Part shown: positions 23,901-36,243 of the stretch, piece after piece
Numbering within the stretch: position 1 is the stretch's first letter
Layout: every line of letters starts with the position of its first letter
From: Congeria kusceri
Lineage: Eukaryota > Mollusca > Bivalvia > Myida > Dreissenidae
Direction of reading: 5' to 3'
NCBI GenBank assembly: GCA_027627225.1
Contig: CM051034.1
Location: 46,191,548 to 46,255,547, forward strand
DNA length: 64,000 bases
The notes under the pieces: generated by a model
The model's database searches: none
What the model was told of the DNA's origin: nothing
Seen by the model: the letters and a program-made list of their open reading frames with translations, nothing else
Program-made: the position numbers and the translations under genes

Positions 23901-26900
23901 TATATGTCTATACATCAAATCAATCAACTATTAATACTGTGGCCCAAACTATATAAATATTAATTAATCAAAGCAAATTTATCAAACTGTAAAACAGTTT
24001 CCCAACAATTTCAATGTTTATGGATCACATGAAAACAATCAAATAATTGATCAGATTTAGGAAAAAATGACTCATAAGCTGCCTTTCTAAAGGGACAGTG
24101 ACAAGGTGGTGTTGAGGGGGGGGGGGGGGGGATGAGGGATTGTGAGGAAAAAGTGGAAGAAGGCAAAAGGGACATATGGCGTGTTCTTCCAATTCATAGG
24201 GAAGAAGGGGTTTTGACGAGGTTGTTGGTAAGGAAAAGCAGTCTTTCCCAAAACACTCGTTTAGAGACTGTGAAACCCAAAGCAATTGCTCTGAGCCCCC
24301 CAATTTTTCCCACAAACCCTTAAAAAAATTCAGATTTTACTTAAAACTTCCATATGGAAGGAGTGCACAATGGGGTTTTGTGAACTCCTACTTATTAAAA
24401 GTAGTGGGAACATGGGACGAGATAAAAAAGGGGCAAGATAAAAAGGGGCGTGTGGTGTGTTTTCCTATCTATAACAAGATGATAAACAAGGAATTAGTGA
24501 GCAGCTATGAGCACAACATTCCAGACACAGAAACGGTTTCCCATCAGTATCCATCCATTTCCTATCCTATCAAATGTGATTCTGAAGGCCAGGCATTTCT
24601 GTATCTTAATTTAGCAGATTGCAAGATCTCTGGAAGAGAAAATCAATATGGCTTGTTCACAATAAAATATTCCATGCACATGGAAATGTTCTTGGCATTG
24701 CAACAGTGGTTTGAGAATTGGGATTTGTAAGCAAATAGGACCAGATATTTCTGGCGCAATATCATTTAGTTAATGCCTGGAAGACATAGGAAAGAAATAT
24801 ATTAAATTTCTCAGAGCAATGAAATTTTATTATCCTATCTGTGTTTCTGTTTGATTGTACTTGCCGAATTTTTTTTTCTCAGAAGAAAATGTTTGTTAAT
24901 AGTATGTGACAAAAGAATCGTGATCTTAACAGATTTTTATTGGACTTCATGAAAAAAAGAATGTGCTTAACCATAAGCATTGGGATATCAATGGAATTTT
25001 TACAATGTTACCGAACTGATTCCATTTTGCCAAGTTTAGCTTTGTGCACAGTAAAACTTATCTCACACTGTAACCAGAGATAACCCAAATTATCCATTAA
25101 AATCATGTTAAATTTATGTACTACAAACTGTAATGACCTAAAACTGTGTCAGCTTCAATTGCAATAACAAACGATTATAAATTGATAACAATAAACCGGT
25201 TTTGTGCTCTATTTAACATTTTAATCAACCCACACGTTCATAATTTATGTCAAACATTTTGAGAAAGCCCCCAGTGTAAATTACATTGTTCACCTGCCCT
25301 CTACCAATTGTTAGACCAGCAAGGCTGAGTGATGCACATTATCAAAAGTTACATCTTATTTATGTAGCATCTGATAAAAGCACTTCTTGTATAATATGCA
25401 GTTAAATGAAGACAACCCCTCAGGGCATAGGAGGGGGGGGGAGGGGGGGTCCATTATGAAAAATTATTTTTATTTCATGAAATTCAAGCAAATTTCGTCT
25501 GTTCATGAGAAACCTGTCAAAACAGGCCTGACAAAAATGACTCTCCAGTCACCTTTATATTTCCCCTGCAGTCATTTTACTTGTGACAACTTTCTATGGC
25601 GGTCATCCGTCACCTAATGACCTTCCAACACCATGGCAGTATAGTGTTGGTGGTGGGAAGAGGGGGAGGGGTTGAACTTGTAATAATTTAAAATAACACA
25701 AAGGCAACAGTGATATCATTTGTATAGTTTTAGAACATCAGGAATTACTGGTAAATGCCAACAGCAATTTTACGCCACAAGGTCAACCATTTAATCAAAG
25801 ACAGTGGTGGTTAGGGAAGGAACAAGGGGGATGGGGGGTGGGGATAAATATCTAAACAATGACAGTGAAAGATTATGAATGTCAAGAAAGCATTTTAAGC
25901 AATAAGGTTGAACTTTTAACAATGTTTAAACAAAATTTTATTGAATCTTGAATAAATTTCCATTAAAGACATTTTCTACTGATTTTTGAATGTTAATTAA
26001 GGTGAAAAGACCCATTTAGTGTATAGCTTACTTTATGTTGAATGTATAATAACAGATTCAAACACCACCAAATAATGAATGACCGTGGTATTTATGATCA
26101 ACAAAACTACCCATTTAACATCGTTTTGTAATAAATTAACCCAAAATTAACACACAGCTTTTAAAGAGTAAAAGTTTTTTATGAACAATTCAGAATTGTA
26201 TGATACATATTTTCAAATCTATAGATGAAATAGCTGGATAACCACTAATCCTCCAATTTGACGAAATAAATAAACCCCAAACAAAAATGAGAAGGTGAAA
26301 AGTTCATAAATCCCAAATCCTTAAGTAGCAAATGTGTGAGAGTGTGTATGTATTGTACAGTTTGTCAGTTTGTAGAGCCATTAACATTTAGCCAAGCCTC
26401 AAGGGTTAGATGACTCATGCGCGAACACGATTACAGTCATGTCATCTGTGGAAATGCATTGGCAAACAAAGAAGATTGTATAATTCATGTAAACGCATTA
26501 CACTGCAAGCAATTCTTGTGTAACAACACATCACAATCTGATATCTGTTGAAGTGGTGGAGACATATTTAGCACCTAGGTCCTTTCAAGCCACGAATGTT
26601 ACATCTGATGTTTAATGCGGCCATAATCTGTCTTACATCAGGCGATAACAATAAACTTCTTGCCTGAATCTTTTACAGGAATGTTACAAACGAAATGTAC
26701 TGCACATGTTTATAACGATAATGATCCAATCCGATGCGTGGGTATTTATACCATTTTTACGATTATCATCTAACAAGTTTATTATTGTCCCAATATGCAC
26801 ACACTGTTTTCGCATAGAGGTTCTTTAAACAATTCTACAAGCTGTTGCCATCTAAAACTGAAACTTGGTGAACAGATGTAGCATGCCTTTGATTTCAACT

Positions 26901-26999
26901 TGTCTTAACTTTGTCATTTAGTTTGTTCCAACTCCTGGGTTAAACCATAGAATTATTGAAGGACACTAGACATGTAGGATGTTTTAAAGGGACCAGCCA
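20926..26999. other. Long stretch without recognised genes
   Basis: AT-rich intron or intergenic DNA. It holds poly-G tracts (near 21103, 24117-24130, 25431-25449, 25830) and an open frame of 177 codons on the minus strand (21001-21534). A plus-strand frame of 116 codons lies at 24380-24730. Neither frame shows splice signals, domain motifs or repeat ends. I see nothing I can call. Confidence 0.4.
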
Positions 27000-27165
27000 A
27001 CTGCATTAAAGGACCCAGATATGCATTGAAGGACCCAGATATGCATTAAAGGACCCAGAATGATATGCATTAAAAGACCCAGATATACATTAAAGGACCC
27101 AGATACGCATTTAAGGACCCAGATATGCATTGAAGGACCCAGAATGATATGCATTAAAGGACGAA
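26996..27165. repeat. Short tandem repeat, about 20 bp unit
   Basis: Units of the form gacccagatatgcattaaag recur about eight times with variants; two carry an extra aatg insertion (cccagaatgatatgc). Confidence 0.88.
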
Positions 27166-27262
27166 GTTTTTCTGTTACTCAGTGATTTTCATTCGTTTAT
27201 TTTCAAAATAAAGACAGAAAATGATGAACAGTAATTATAGAATTCTCCCCATAAACCAGACT

Positions 27263-27358
27263 CAGCATCATTAACTGAAATGTCAAATGTAAGAAACCTG
27301 GTTCTTCCGACAGCATCATTAACTGAAATGTCAAATGTAAGAAACCTGGTTCTTCCGA
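27263..27358. repeat. Perfect 48 bp tandem duplication
   Basis: The 48 bp unit beginning cagcatcattaactgaaatg at 27263 is repeated exactly at 27311. A 20 bp duplication (cgatgttatgttaggaaaac) follows at 27579-27618. Confidence 0.93.
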
Positions 27359-27984
27359 CAGATTTCATTCCCTAATGTATTCGTATAAGCGTTGTTTCTA
27401 AGCTTAAAACAGCATGTCTGCGTCAATTAGTTTTGCTTTCACTTTAAGCTAACAATTGTTCACGTTAAGCTAACAATTGTCTGCAGAATCACATTTAGAA
27501 AATATGTAGAAACTCTATTTACGACATTACTCTTGTCAAGGCATAAAGAATCCTTTATATTTGGACATGTTCATATCACGATGTTATGTTAGGAAAACCG
27601 ATGTTATGTTAGGAAAACCGTGACAAATGGTATATGGCAGATGCACAGGAGACAATAAACTTCATCTCTCAAAACACATTCTTAAAGGCAGCAGAAACCT
27701 AACAAGGTTACAAGAAAGATGAGGGAAAAAACCAGACAAATATTCTAATGAAGAGACCTCCAGAGATAATTGAATAACACCCAGGAATTAAAAGAAGAAG
27801 GAGAATACCAAACATTTTATCCATTTTCTCGAGCAATAGTTCCATGTCCCACTTAAGTGAAGCCACAAATAACTGTTTAAATGGTAATTGCAGAATTGTA
27901 AAAAAAATTACATTGCCAGAATTGGGAATGTGAAAGCAGACTTTTTGTTCATTTTGCCGAGTTTACTTTACTTACGAAATTGCC

Positions 27985-28105
27985 GAATTGTTTCTACACG
28001 AACAATAATTGTGCTTTTCAATAGTTCTGCTACTAAGTAAAAGGATACCAAATGTTTCTGCATGAACAATAATTGTACTTTTTCGATAGTTCTGCTTCTT
28101 AGTAA
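27985..28105. repeat. Diverged tandem duplication of about 65 bp
   Basis: Two copies share gaacaataattgt, cttt(t)tc(a/g)atagttctgct and tagtaaa. They are diverged and have small gaps. Confidence 0.75.
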
Positions 28106-29040
28106 ATTTGTTAAGGATGTCAGGGTGATGAGCCACATTCCACATACAATATTTCACACAACATGATTTCTGCTGATACATTTCTTCCAACAATTACTCT
28201 GGTATCAACCTTTGTGACCCCAGACACACCCCTTCAACTTGCATCACACTCCCACTAAGAAATCCTGCTCCATAAAAAAGTGGTTTGAGAAACAAAACTG
28301 GCTGCACATATGGGATCAATAGCCATCATTGCATCCAAGACAAAGCCTCATCTTGACATTTTATCTCTGCTCCCCTGAGAAAATTATGAGGAAATAAGGT
28401 GCCAGTGCTAATGGTGCTGAATATACACCATACAACTGTTTTAAATAGAGTCATAAGGACATCAGCAATAGAAGCCTCACAAGTAACTGGAGAAAGAATC
28501 AACACAAACACACTAACAAGCTGTTGATTTCAACTTGTTTTTGCATGTAGGACAATTTTAACAGCAGGTATGAGCTTTCATTTGCTCCTCAACAGGCATG
28601 GTTTTCTTTACGCAATTATTTTATTTTGTTCTGTGGTGCAAAGAAACACAAAGATTCCAGGAATAATAATCAGTTGTTTTTTGTGTTCAATGAAGAATTT
28701 TCCTTTGGTTCAAGGAGACAATGCAAAACAGCAAGGAAGATGCAACAATTCCATCCCTGACCTACTTTTCAGCTAAGGTCCCTTGGCTTTTGGTCTGATC
28801 CATCGCAAAACATGCAAAATCCCAGTTGTTAGATGCATATAGGGACAAAATAGCCTAAATAATGCAAGATGACAGAAATGGTTCTCAAACAAATGCTGAC
28901 ATAACATTCTGCTATCCACATCTCTCAGATCTATAATCCATCCTGCTTGACATTGTTTTTTTTTTCAATTTCAAGGCTACAATGCTACTGGTTGGTTAAA
29001 ATGGCTAAAAAACAAGGCCACTACAACAATATACTAGTAT
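28106..29040. other. Nothing recognised
   Basis: AT-rich sequence between small repeats; no supported feature. Confidence 0.4.
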
Positions 29041-29660
29041 TTGACTTTTAAAGGCTTGCTATTTTTAGGCTTGAATTTTAAAGGCTTACATTAATTTGAG
29101 GCGCGTCGTGGGAAAACCAGTCTTAATGCATGTGCGTAAAGTGTAGTCCCGGATTAGCCTGTGCAGTCCGCACAGGCTAATCCGGGACGGCACTTTCCGC
29201 TTTTATGGTAATTTCTGTTTCAATGAAGTGTATTCTAACCATAAATCCACTTTAGGCGGAAATTGTCGTCCCGGATTAGCCTGTGCGGACTGCACAGGCT
29301 AATCTGGGATGACACTTTACGCACATGCATAAAGTCCGGTTTTCCCACGACGCGCCACATATGGTTTGAATTCTGAAGTTTAGCTATATTAAAGGCTCAA
29401 TTTTTTAGGCTTAAATTTAGGGTTTAATTCAGAGGTTGGTTTGCATTTTGAAGGCCTTTTTGTTAAGGCTTATTTTGTGAAGCTTTGAAAACTATCAAAA
29501 GGTTTAAATTTTATCAAGGGCTTAAATTTACGTTTCAACTGAGAGGCTTGAATATTAACAGCTAAATGTAAAAATATTTTAATTTTACTAAGGCTTACGT
29601 TGTTAGGGTTTGAATTTAAAGACTTACATTTTAAAGATTGCATTGTTATGTTATGTTATT
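29041..29660. repeat. Degenerate AAGGCTTGAATTTTA-type repeat
   Basis: Variants of aaggcttgaattttaaaggc recur between 29046 and 29640, before and after a fold-back element, and again at 29875-29912 and 30883-30905. The irregular spacing and many substitutions suggest an old tandem array that later received insertions. Confidence 0.68.
29097..29358. mobile_element. Fold-back MITE (TGAGGCGCG family), copy 4
   Basis: Full-length. Left arm tgaggcgcgtcgtggg; each arm has the internal palindrome agcctgtgcagtccgcacag or its inverse. It is inserted in the AGGCTT repeat region. Confidence 0.93.
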
Positions 29661-29860
29661 GATATGTTAACTCTCATGCAAATTTGTCCACTCTTTTGAT
29701 GCAATTGTAGACGGCGCACATTTCAGAACTGACATAGCCTGGTTAATTAATGCTCTTGCAAGATTGTACAGTCTTTCAAAGTAATTGTTGACTACACACA
29801 CTGCACGACTGTCACAGCCCTATCGAAATAGCTCATCATTCTCTAGTGTCTTAATTATAT
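29661..29860 (+). repeat. 200 bp direct repeat, copy A
   Basis: It differs from copy B (31176-31375) at one position that I can find (cctggttaat versus cctgattaat). It begins gatatgttaactctcatgc and ends gtgtcttaattatat. Confidence 0.95.
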
Positions 29861-29920
29861 TAAGGCATGCATTTTAAAGGTTTGAATTTAAAGTGTAATT
29901 TTAAAAGGTTCACTTTAAAG

Positions 29921-30882
29921 TAGGGATGGGACCGAATACTGAAATCAATATTCGAATATTCGTTTTAGGTATTCGAATATATTCGAACATTCGTTTTGTA
30001 AATACTACTATATACTACTATATACGGCACTCTGTCCGAATATTTACCTAGCCGAAATATGTATACTATGTGTACGTAGTTTTACCTTGTTTCAGTCGTA
30101 AATGGGCGATATAACTTAGTGAGTGTTAGGCAAAAATAAAGAAATGTAAGATATTGTTAAATGTATTGTTAATTAATTTGTTAATAGTTCCTTTTTTTCA
30201 GAACCATGATGCTTGTATCTGCTGTGCAGATTACACGTTGCCTGGGTTTTGTCTAATGACCGCGTAAAGTACTTCCAAGCACGTCATGGTGGCATTGGTT
30301 ATTAATAAAGACTATTGTGTAATATACGGTGCTGATATAATGGAGAATAATTTACAAGTGACGTATTTTAAGACTGACCAGATCATGCTAATTTTGTTGA
30401 AGAAATTGATTGGCTGATAATGGATTCATTTTGATTGGTTTACTTAGAGAGTAACTGCAATTAACTGTAAACAAGTTAACCGTATAGATGTCATTTAAGG
30501 ATAATAAACACCAATGTGCAAACTGTGAAACCGTTATCACAACATGTGTGGATACAATGCGTCATATTCGCGCCTCCTACAAACCGTTAAATCGCGGCCC
30601 TTGTAAAGACGTGGCCCCCTGCCAATTATTTATTGTCGTTAATTGGACATGTTTGAAATGTGTTGTAAAAACATTACACTGCCCCCGCCCACTTGCTAGG
30701 CAGGAAATATGACTGGAATTCACGTTAACTTTGCAAACAAACTGGAAAGAAAACATTATTTTTTAAAGAAATTTTGTTCTTTAAATAAATTTGAAAATCG
30801 AATATTCGTATTCGTTTTTTTATATTCGAATATTATCTAATATTCTAATATTCGCATATTCGAGCATTCGGTCCCATCCCTA
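29921..30882. mobile_element. hAT-family DNA transposon, 962 bp, non-autonomous
   Basis: The terminal inverted repeats are TAGGGATGGGACCGAAT and its complement ATTCGGTCCCATCCCTA. A perfect 8 bp target duplication CTTTAAAG lies at 29913-29920 and 30883-30890; eight bases is characteristic of hAT. Both subterminal regions are packed with attcgaatattcg-type palindromes. The longest frame (30488-30712, plus, 74 codons, Cys-rich) shows no BED finger or transposase core, so the element is probably a deletion derivative. Confidence 0.94.
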
Positions 30883-30978
30883 CTTTAAAGGCTTGAATTC
30901 AATGGCTTGCGTGTAAATTTTCAGACAATTGTAGCAAGATGCCGGTGACAGGAAAGACACCAGACTCTGAAGCCTCAC

Positions 30979-31156
30979 CTTTGCCGTCTGCTTTATCTGT
31001 TGTTAATGACGACGGGGAAGGGACCAATTGCACGTTTGTTGTTGTTGCCGTGGAAACTGTGTACGATGGTGACTGGTTCTGCGGTGTTCTAGGTTTCTTA
31101 GCAGCAGTATTGCGCAATGAAGTTGGCGTACAGTTGGCGTTGGAAATTGCACGAGT
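30979..31156 (-). CDS. Upstream coding exon of the same minus-strand gene
   Basis: This exon is 178 nt, with acceptor tttctttttcag-type tract (gtttcttttcag) and donor GGCAAAG|GTGAGG. It starts in phase 0 at ACT and leaves one base (G), which joins TT of the next exon to give Val; the phase match supports the junction across a 14.6 kb intron. The peptide begins TRAISNANCTPTSLRNTAAK, continues through KKPRTPQNQSPSY and a Thr/Val/Ser-rich stretch, and ends TTDKADGK. It is low complexity and basic with Pro and Ser, like the following exon. Because 178 is not a multiple of three, skipping or losing this exon would shift the frame. A 200 bp repeat abuts its upstream intron and a second copy lies 1.1 kb downstream. 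The preceding exon ends in phase 0 and was not identified. Confidence 0.84.
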
Positions 31157-31175
31157 CTGAAAAGAAACAAACGCA

Positions 31176-31375
31176 GATATGTTAACTCTCATGCAAATTT
31201 GTCCACTCTTTTGATGCAATTGTAGACGGCGCACATTTCAGAACTGACATAGCCTGATTAATTAATGCTCTTGCAAGATTGTACAGTCTTTCAAAGTAAT
31301 TGTTGACTACACACACTGCACGACTGTCACAGCCCTATCGAAATAGCTCATCATTCTCTAGTGTCTTAATTATAT
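31176..31375 (+). repeat. 200 bp direct repeat, copy B
   Basis: A near-identical partner of 29661-29860. It lies in the intron 19 bp upstream (in gene direction) of the acceptor of the exon at 30979-31156. Confidence 0.95.
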
Positions 31376-31790
31376 GACAACTGATTCTATATGGGAATTA
31401 GTCTCAAGTGCATACCGGGTATTTCAGTTATAAATACAATATGTAACTTCAAACTCAACTTAAAAACACAGTAAAAGAAGCTAACTTCACAGTACTCAAA
31501 ACACTAGTTATTCAGTGTTGTTTTTTTCACATTTGGGGGAAAGGTGGCGGGGCACTTCAGATGGGGAATTTTATGGAAAAAGGGGAATGTTTTTGTAGAA
31601 AAGCATTATTACATTTTTATATTCTACTTCGTTATAAAACATTAATCAATAGTTTTGCTATGAATAATAACTTATATTATGCACTATCTTAGTCAATTAT
31701 TGTCCGATTTTGGTCAAGTTTGTTTAAAATAAAGCGTACATTCTGAAGCGAATTTTAAGGTAAATATAGGGGAAAATATATACTTTTTAA

Positions 31791-34195
31791 GGTATTCAAC
31801 CCATAATACTCAATGTCTAGAACACCACAAATCATATTATTTTCTTGAAGGGCATTCATATCTGGACTCTTCTGCAAAATTTTAGGAGATTTTACCGTTT
31901 GGTTTGTCATATAATAGTTTTTTAATTACCATACCCCCTCTATTGCTAAACACATCAAAAACTGAAAAGCTATAGGCATCTTTACATGTGAAATACTTTA
32001 TTAATATTTCATAAACTTCATATAAATATACATTTATTAATGGTATATTGAACACATATTATGAAAATAATCAACAATTATTCTTGAATGAATTTATATG
32101 GAAGTAATATGTACTCATATTGCTAATTATATTTATGATCGATGAGAATTTTCCTGTTCTATTTTTTGAAAGCCATGAAAAAAACGTGATAAACTTGCTT
32201 AATTTATGCATGTTCTGAATCTAAACCATAATATATTTTATTCTTGGACTATAAGCCACACAATGAAGGCAAAACAAATAAACTTTACGTGCAAATTTGA
32301 AAAATTAAAACAGTTTTTAACACTACCTCCATAAAAAATTAAGCCGGATAATTTTTTTCAGAAATACCGTTTTTTAATAATTTTTAAATAATTATTGAGA
32401 ACCTAAGAAAGATACTCCCATAAAACTTTAAAAAGTTCTAAGATACAAAATACAAGCAATATATAAAATTAGTTCCATAACTTTCGAATAGGAAACATTT
32501 ACAATTAAACTTACTTTTGCGTGACTGTATATTCTTTATAAACAATATTTATTCAAAAAGTCTAAAACACATAATCTAGAATATGAACAAAAGAGTTGTA
32601 TTAACTAAATTAACAATTACTACATTTTATAGATGAAATAAATATAAACATAATAGACAGAGCCAATATGTACTGCATTAACACATTTTCATCTAAAAAA
32701 ATGTAACGTTCCAGGCCATGTCCATCATGAACTATACTGGGTTTAAAAAATGGCTGTTTTTCAAAAAAATCCGCTCATTTGTGTTATAAAAGTTTCCAAC
32801 GTCCTTTTTGCAACTGTAATACAGGGCTTCCCATCCATTATATTTACATGTTAAAAATAAACTGTCCGCGCCTTCACAGTTGAATGTTTCGATGGTACAT
32901 AAACCGGAGCCAGCAATGTCCTCTGCCGTAGTATTTTTATCACGTAGTATTTTTATCACGTAAGTATAGGCAAGAAGTCACAGAGAATCAATATTTCTGG
33001 CCTTCTCATTTTTTAACATCAGCTGGTTGCGCCCTGCTGTTGATGAATATGGGAATGCGACCGCTACTAGCGATGCCTCTGGTTGAACACTAACTGCCTG
33101 GTCGCCATCTAACATGTCGCTCTTCGTACTGGATGTGTGTTTGCTTTTCTGGACAGCAGCATCACTAAAAATAAGTACACAGTTTTACAGTAGATTCTAC
33201 TTACAGACTGATATTAATTTACACAACAATAATTGCTTTAATAATTGTCTGATATGGTACCGATGTCAGTTGAGCAAAATTTAATGCCAAATGTTGAATT
33301 TTTAGACATGTTTAGTAACCGACTTAAAACGTTATGTTATAACACTGAACAGAATGACAGAGAAAAATTGATGGCATTTTCAATATGGAAATTGTAACAT
33401 AAATTATATCATAATGTCAAAACATAGAACTTTGTTAAATAAGCTTGGAAACTAATACTTCATCTTATTATATTTCCAAACTTTATGTTCCGTGTATAAA
33501 TAAAAATCAAACATTTTTACGACCATTCACGAGTTGTCATTATCTAAGTAACTATTACCATACAAACAAATGGCTTTACAATTAGATAATGAACTGATAC
33601 TTACCCGTACACAGCTTGGTATATAAGGCTTGCCGTTTGACTTGGTTTCTTTGTCAGTTTTCCAATAGAGCACATTATTGACATCTCATTAGTCAATGTT
33701 ACAATATTTAACGTAGACATAAACAGTCAAACTAATATGCTTCTCCGTAATTTTCCAACCACACTGTCACAGATCATGGCAGCTGATCATAGCCGACAAA
33801 ATTAACATTGTTAAGGTGTCTGTTTCTCTTGAAAATCTACCTCTATTATTACGTTTTTGTCAGTCAGAATGATTTATATCAAGGTAAATAAATGCTGTCA
33901 TATGCACATAAAATTCAATAAGCGTTCAAATGATCATGATTTCCAAAGGGAACAAACTCCGATTCTACTTTTGTTTTAATTATACTCGTTACATTTTAAT
34001 AGTTATTTTATATTTAATTTGCTTTTAAAAGCGACGATATTAAAATCTGAAACAAATACTACGGTGTAGGTAAAGAAATATATAATTTTTAAAGAAGTTT
34101 TGTATGTATTCCGAATGCGAACGGTCAAGTACGGACGGCTACGGCTTTCGTCGAAATTACACGGAAATTAACGAGCTAATTCTGGGTTGAATACC
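31791..34195. mobile_element. 2.4 kb TTAA-flanked DNA transposon nested in a MITE
   Basis: The inverted ends are GGTATTCAACCCA and its complement TGGGTTGAATACC. TTAA is on both sides (31787-31790, 34196-34199). The uninterrupted MITE copy near 7530 has tttttaagctggggaatggg at this point, which shows that TTAA was duplicated on insertion. TTAA duplication is used by piggyBac and Kolobok elements. The ends are not the usual piggyBac CCC, so I leave the superfamily open. No transposase is recognised; a possible spliced frame is listed separately. Confidence 0.88.
32732..33720 (-). pseudogene. Possible two-exon reading frame inside the TTAA element, one in-frame stop
   Basis: On the minus strand an ATG at 33720 opens 38 codons plus two bases (start MSTLNIVTLTNEMS) to a good donor GG|GTAAGT at 33604. 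The next block starts at 33164 after acceptor cttatttttag with the right phase and runs 61 codons (DAAVQKSKHTSSTKSD onward) to TGA at 32978-32980. Beyond that single TGA the same frame stays open through a 16 bp tandem duplication (gtgataaaaatactac) for about 80 more codons. That part is Cys-containing (SGLCTIETFNCEG) and ends at TAG at 32732. This may be a decayed transposon or captured host gene. No family is recognised, and the spliced structure is inference. Confidence 0.35.
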
Positions 34196-34255
34196 TTAAG
34201 CAGGGGAATGGGGCCAAATTTTGGCCCAAAAGTGGCCTTTAAAAAACACTGCTAT

Positions 34256-36240
34256 CGCACTACTGATACAAAACATAACAGATTATATGATATTCTTACC
34301 CATTGGGTATTTTTTACATGGCACTGAATCATTGTTTGAAATGTTTATCAGATATGTTTAAAATATGTTATCTCAAGTCCAAACAGAATACCAATCCAAG
34401 AAATTAGGAGACCTGGATCAAATCTAGCCACAGTTCAAGTATGACAATCTATCTAAACATGCCAGTTCTCTGCAAACAAATTACACCTGATAGGCTGAAA
34501 CTATACCTGTAACAGTGGGCATAAGGTAAAAAGAGTATTTACTTTCTTGATTGCCCTAACAGGACATGTACGGTATCAATGTCGGAAATTTATAACCCCT
34601 TATGGGCTCAAATTTATCATAAACCAAATAATACTCATCCGCAACAAAAGATTTTTACGAGTCCTAAAATCTCTTCGACAATAATATTATGCACTTTCCA
34701 AACAATATCAACACCATGCGCTTCAACAATTTTAAACTTACAACATACGAGCTAATTAAGGTCATAAACGTCCGGACCAAAAAAAATACTACTCTAGCAA
34801 AAAGAAATTGTAAACCAAATAATAGTCAACCGCATAGATCTGTACAAAGCCCAAAATCTATTCAGCGAAAGGCTCTTAACAAACAACAAACAAAAAATTC
34901 CAACAAACTACGATTCCTTTTTTTTTTTTAATGAATCACACAAGCTACTAGGTCATACAGTTAGGCCAAAAAAACAACTACTCAAGAGCAACTGGTTCAA
35001 CATGTTTTTCAATCATTTTGTTTTTAATTTTCAATAAATGACCTCGCAGTTGCACTGTATCAGTCACACCTGTCAATTCTTGTTCCCGCAAAATAGACGC
35101 AAATTGCATAACATATCACGTGTACCGACTGACTGCTCTATGTGTTTTTGTTGTTTTTTTAAACTAGGAAACCACAGTTTATTGAACCACAATATTGGCC
35201 AATATCAGTGCTATAAACATGCTGTACAGTTCCCACTTCACATTATCAAACTGGCACAAAATACAGTCTACATACTACAAATAACAAAATTTATCTTTGT
35301 TTGTTTTCTGCGCTAATTACATGTTCATAAGAATACAACTAATAAGCAAATTTAATCCATTACAAAACCAGTGTACTTTGTAATGATTTATTAATTATCA
35401 TTACCACTTACGACCAATTCTATAATTTCACATGGATCTTTTCCAGAGTGTAAACACTGAACATTGTTATAGCAGGAGCTATACGCAATTCCATATTGAA
35501 AGTCGATCAGATAAGGCGCGTAAGAAATTTACAAGATATGCACAGAAAATAAAATGAGTGTACATTAATTTTATGAACAAAATTTCAAGTTTTTGAGTGC
35601 ACTTGGAAATGAAAAGTAGATCCACAAATGATATCCGACTGTTAAATGTGTCAATACGAGAAATTTGTAATCTTCAAAATATCTACTGCATTATTTAAGG
35701 ATGCTCCATTGTATTCTTTAGCACTTACAAACAAACCCACAAACTGCAGATTGAAAGTACATTTACCCCCATACTTTTAGAACAGAATTTACATTTTTAT
35801 GCCATAAATTCTAAAGTTTGAGTGTACATTTACCCCCCAACATCAAATCTTATCTGGTGCAGTCTGCATACCTGTAACAATACTCTTAGCTGAAGAATAA
35901 AGTGGTAGATATACACTGTCATGACAATTTACTTTGAGCAGTACCAGACACCTCTCTCAGTGATGTTCCCATGATTCTAGAGTGTTCCCATGGCGATTTC
36001 ACAAAAATAATGCTGCATCAGTCTGACATATCCCTAACAATCACATTGGCTCCTAAAAACAGCACACTATTTAACCATCAAGAAAATTACAATACGGAAT
36101 TGTGGTATGATCAATGCCAGTGTCAGGTATCAAAGGGATTTCAATACTTTAGAACTATACTAAACCATTGCTATCTTAGATATATCTGAGATATTGAGTG
36201 TAATATATAGAAACTCATCAACATGAACCATATAAACAAA
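34256..36240. other. Nothing recognised
   Basis: AT-rich. Sequence of the type gtgtacatttacccc occurs at 35755-35840 and, in the other orientation, at 50330-50450, suggesting an unnamed dispersed repeat. Confidence 0.4.
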
Positions 36241-36243
36241 AGG

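Larger units (their letters stand above)
31513..34251 (+). mobile_element. MITE with CAGTGTT/AACACTG ends (family A), split by a 2.4 kb insertion
   Basis: The left part (31513-31790) matches the copy at 7221-7587 through gggggaaaggtggcggggc and the AT-rich middle to tatactttttaa. The right part (34200-34251) resumes with caggggaatggggcc and ends AACACTG. The two parts together are about 330 bp. Confidence 0.85.
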
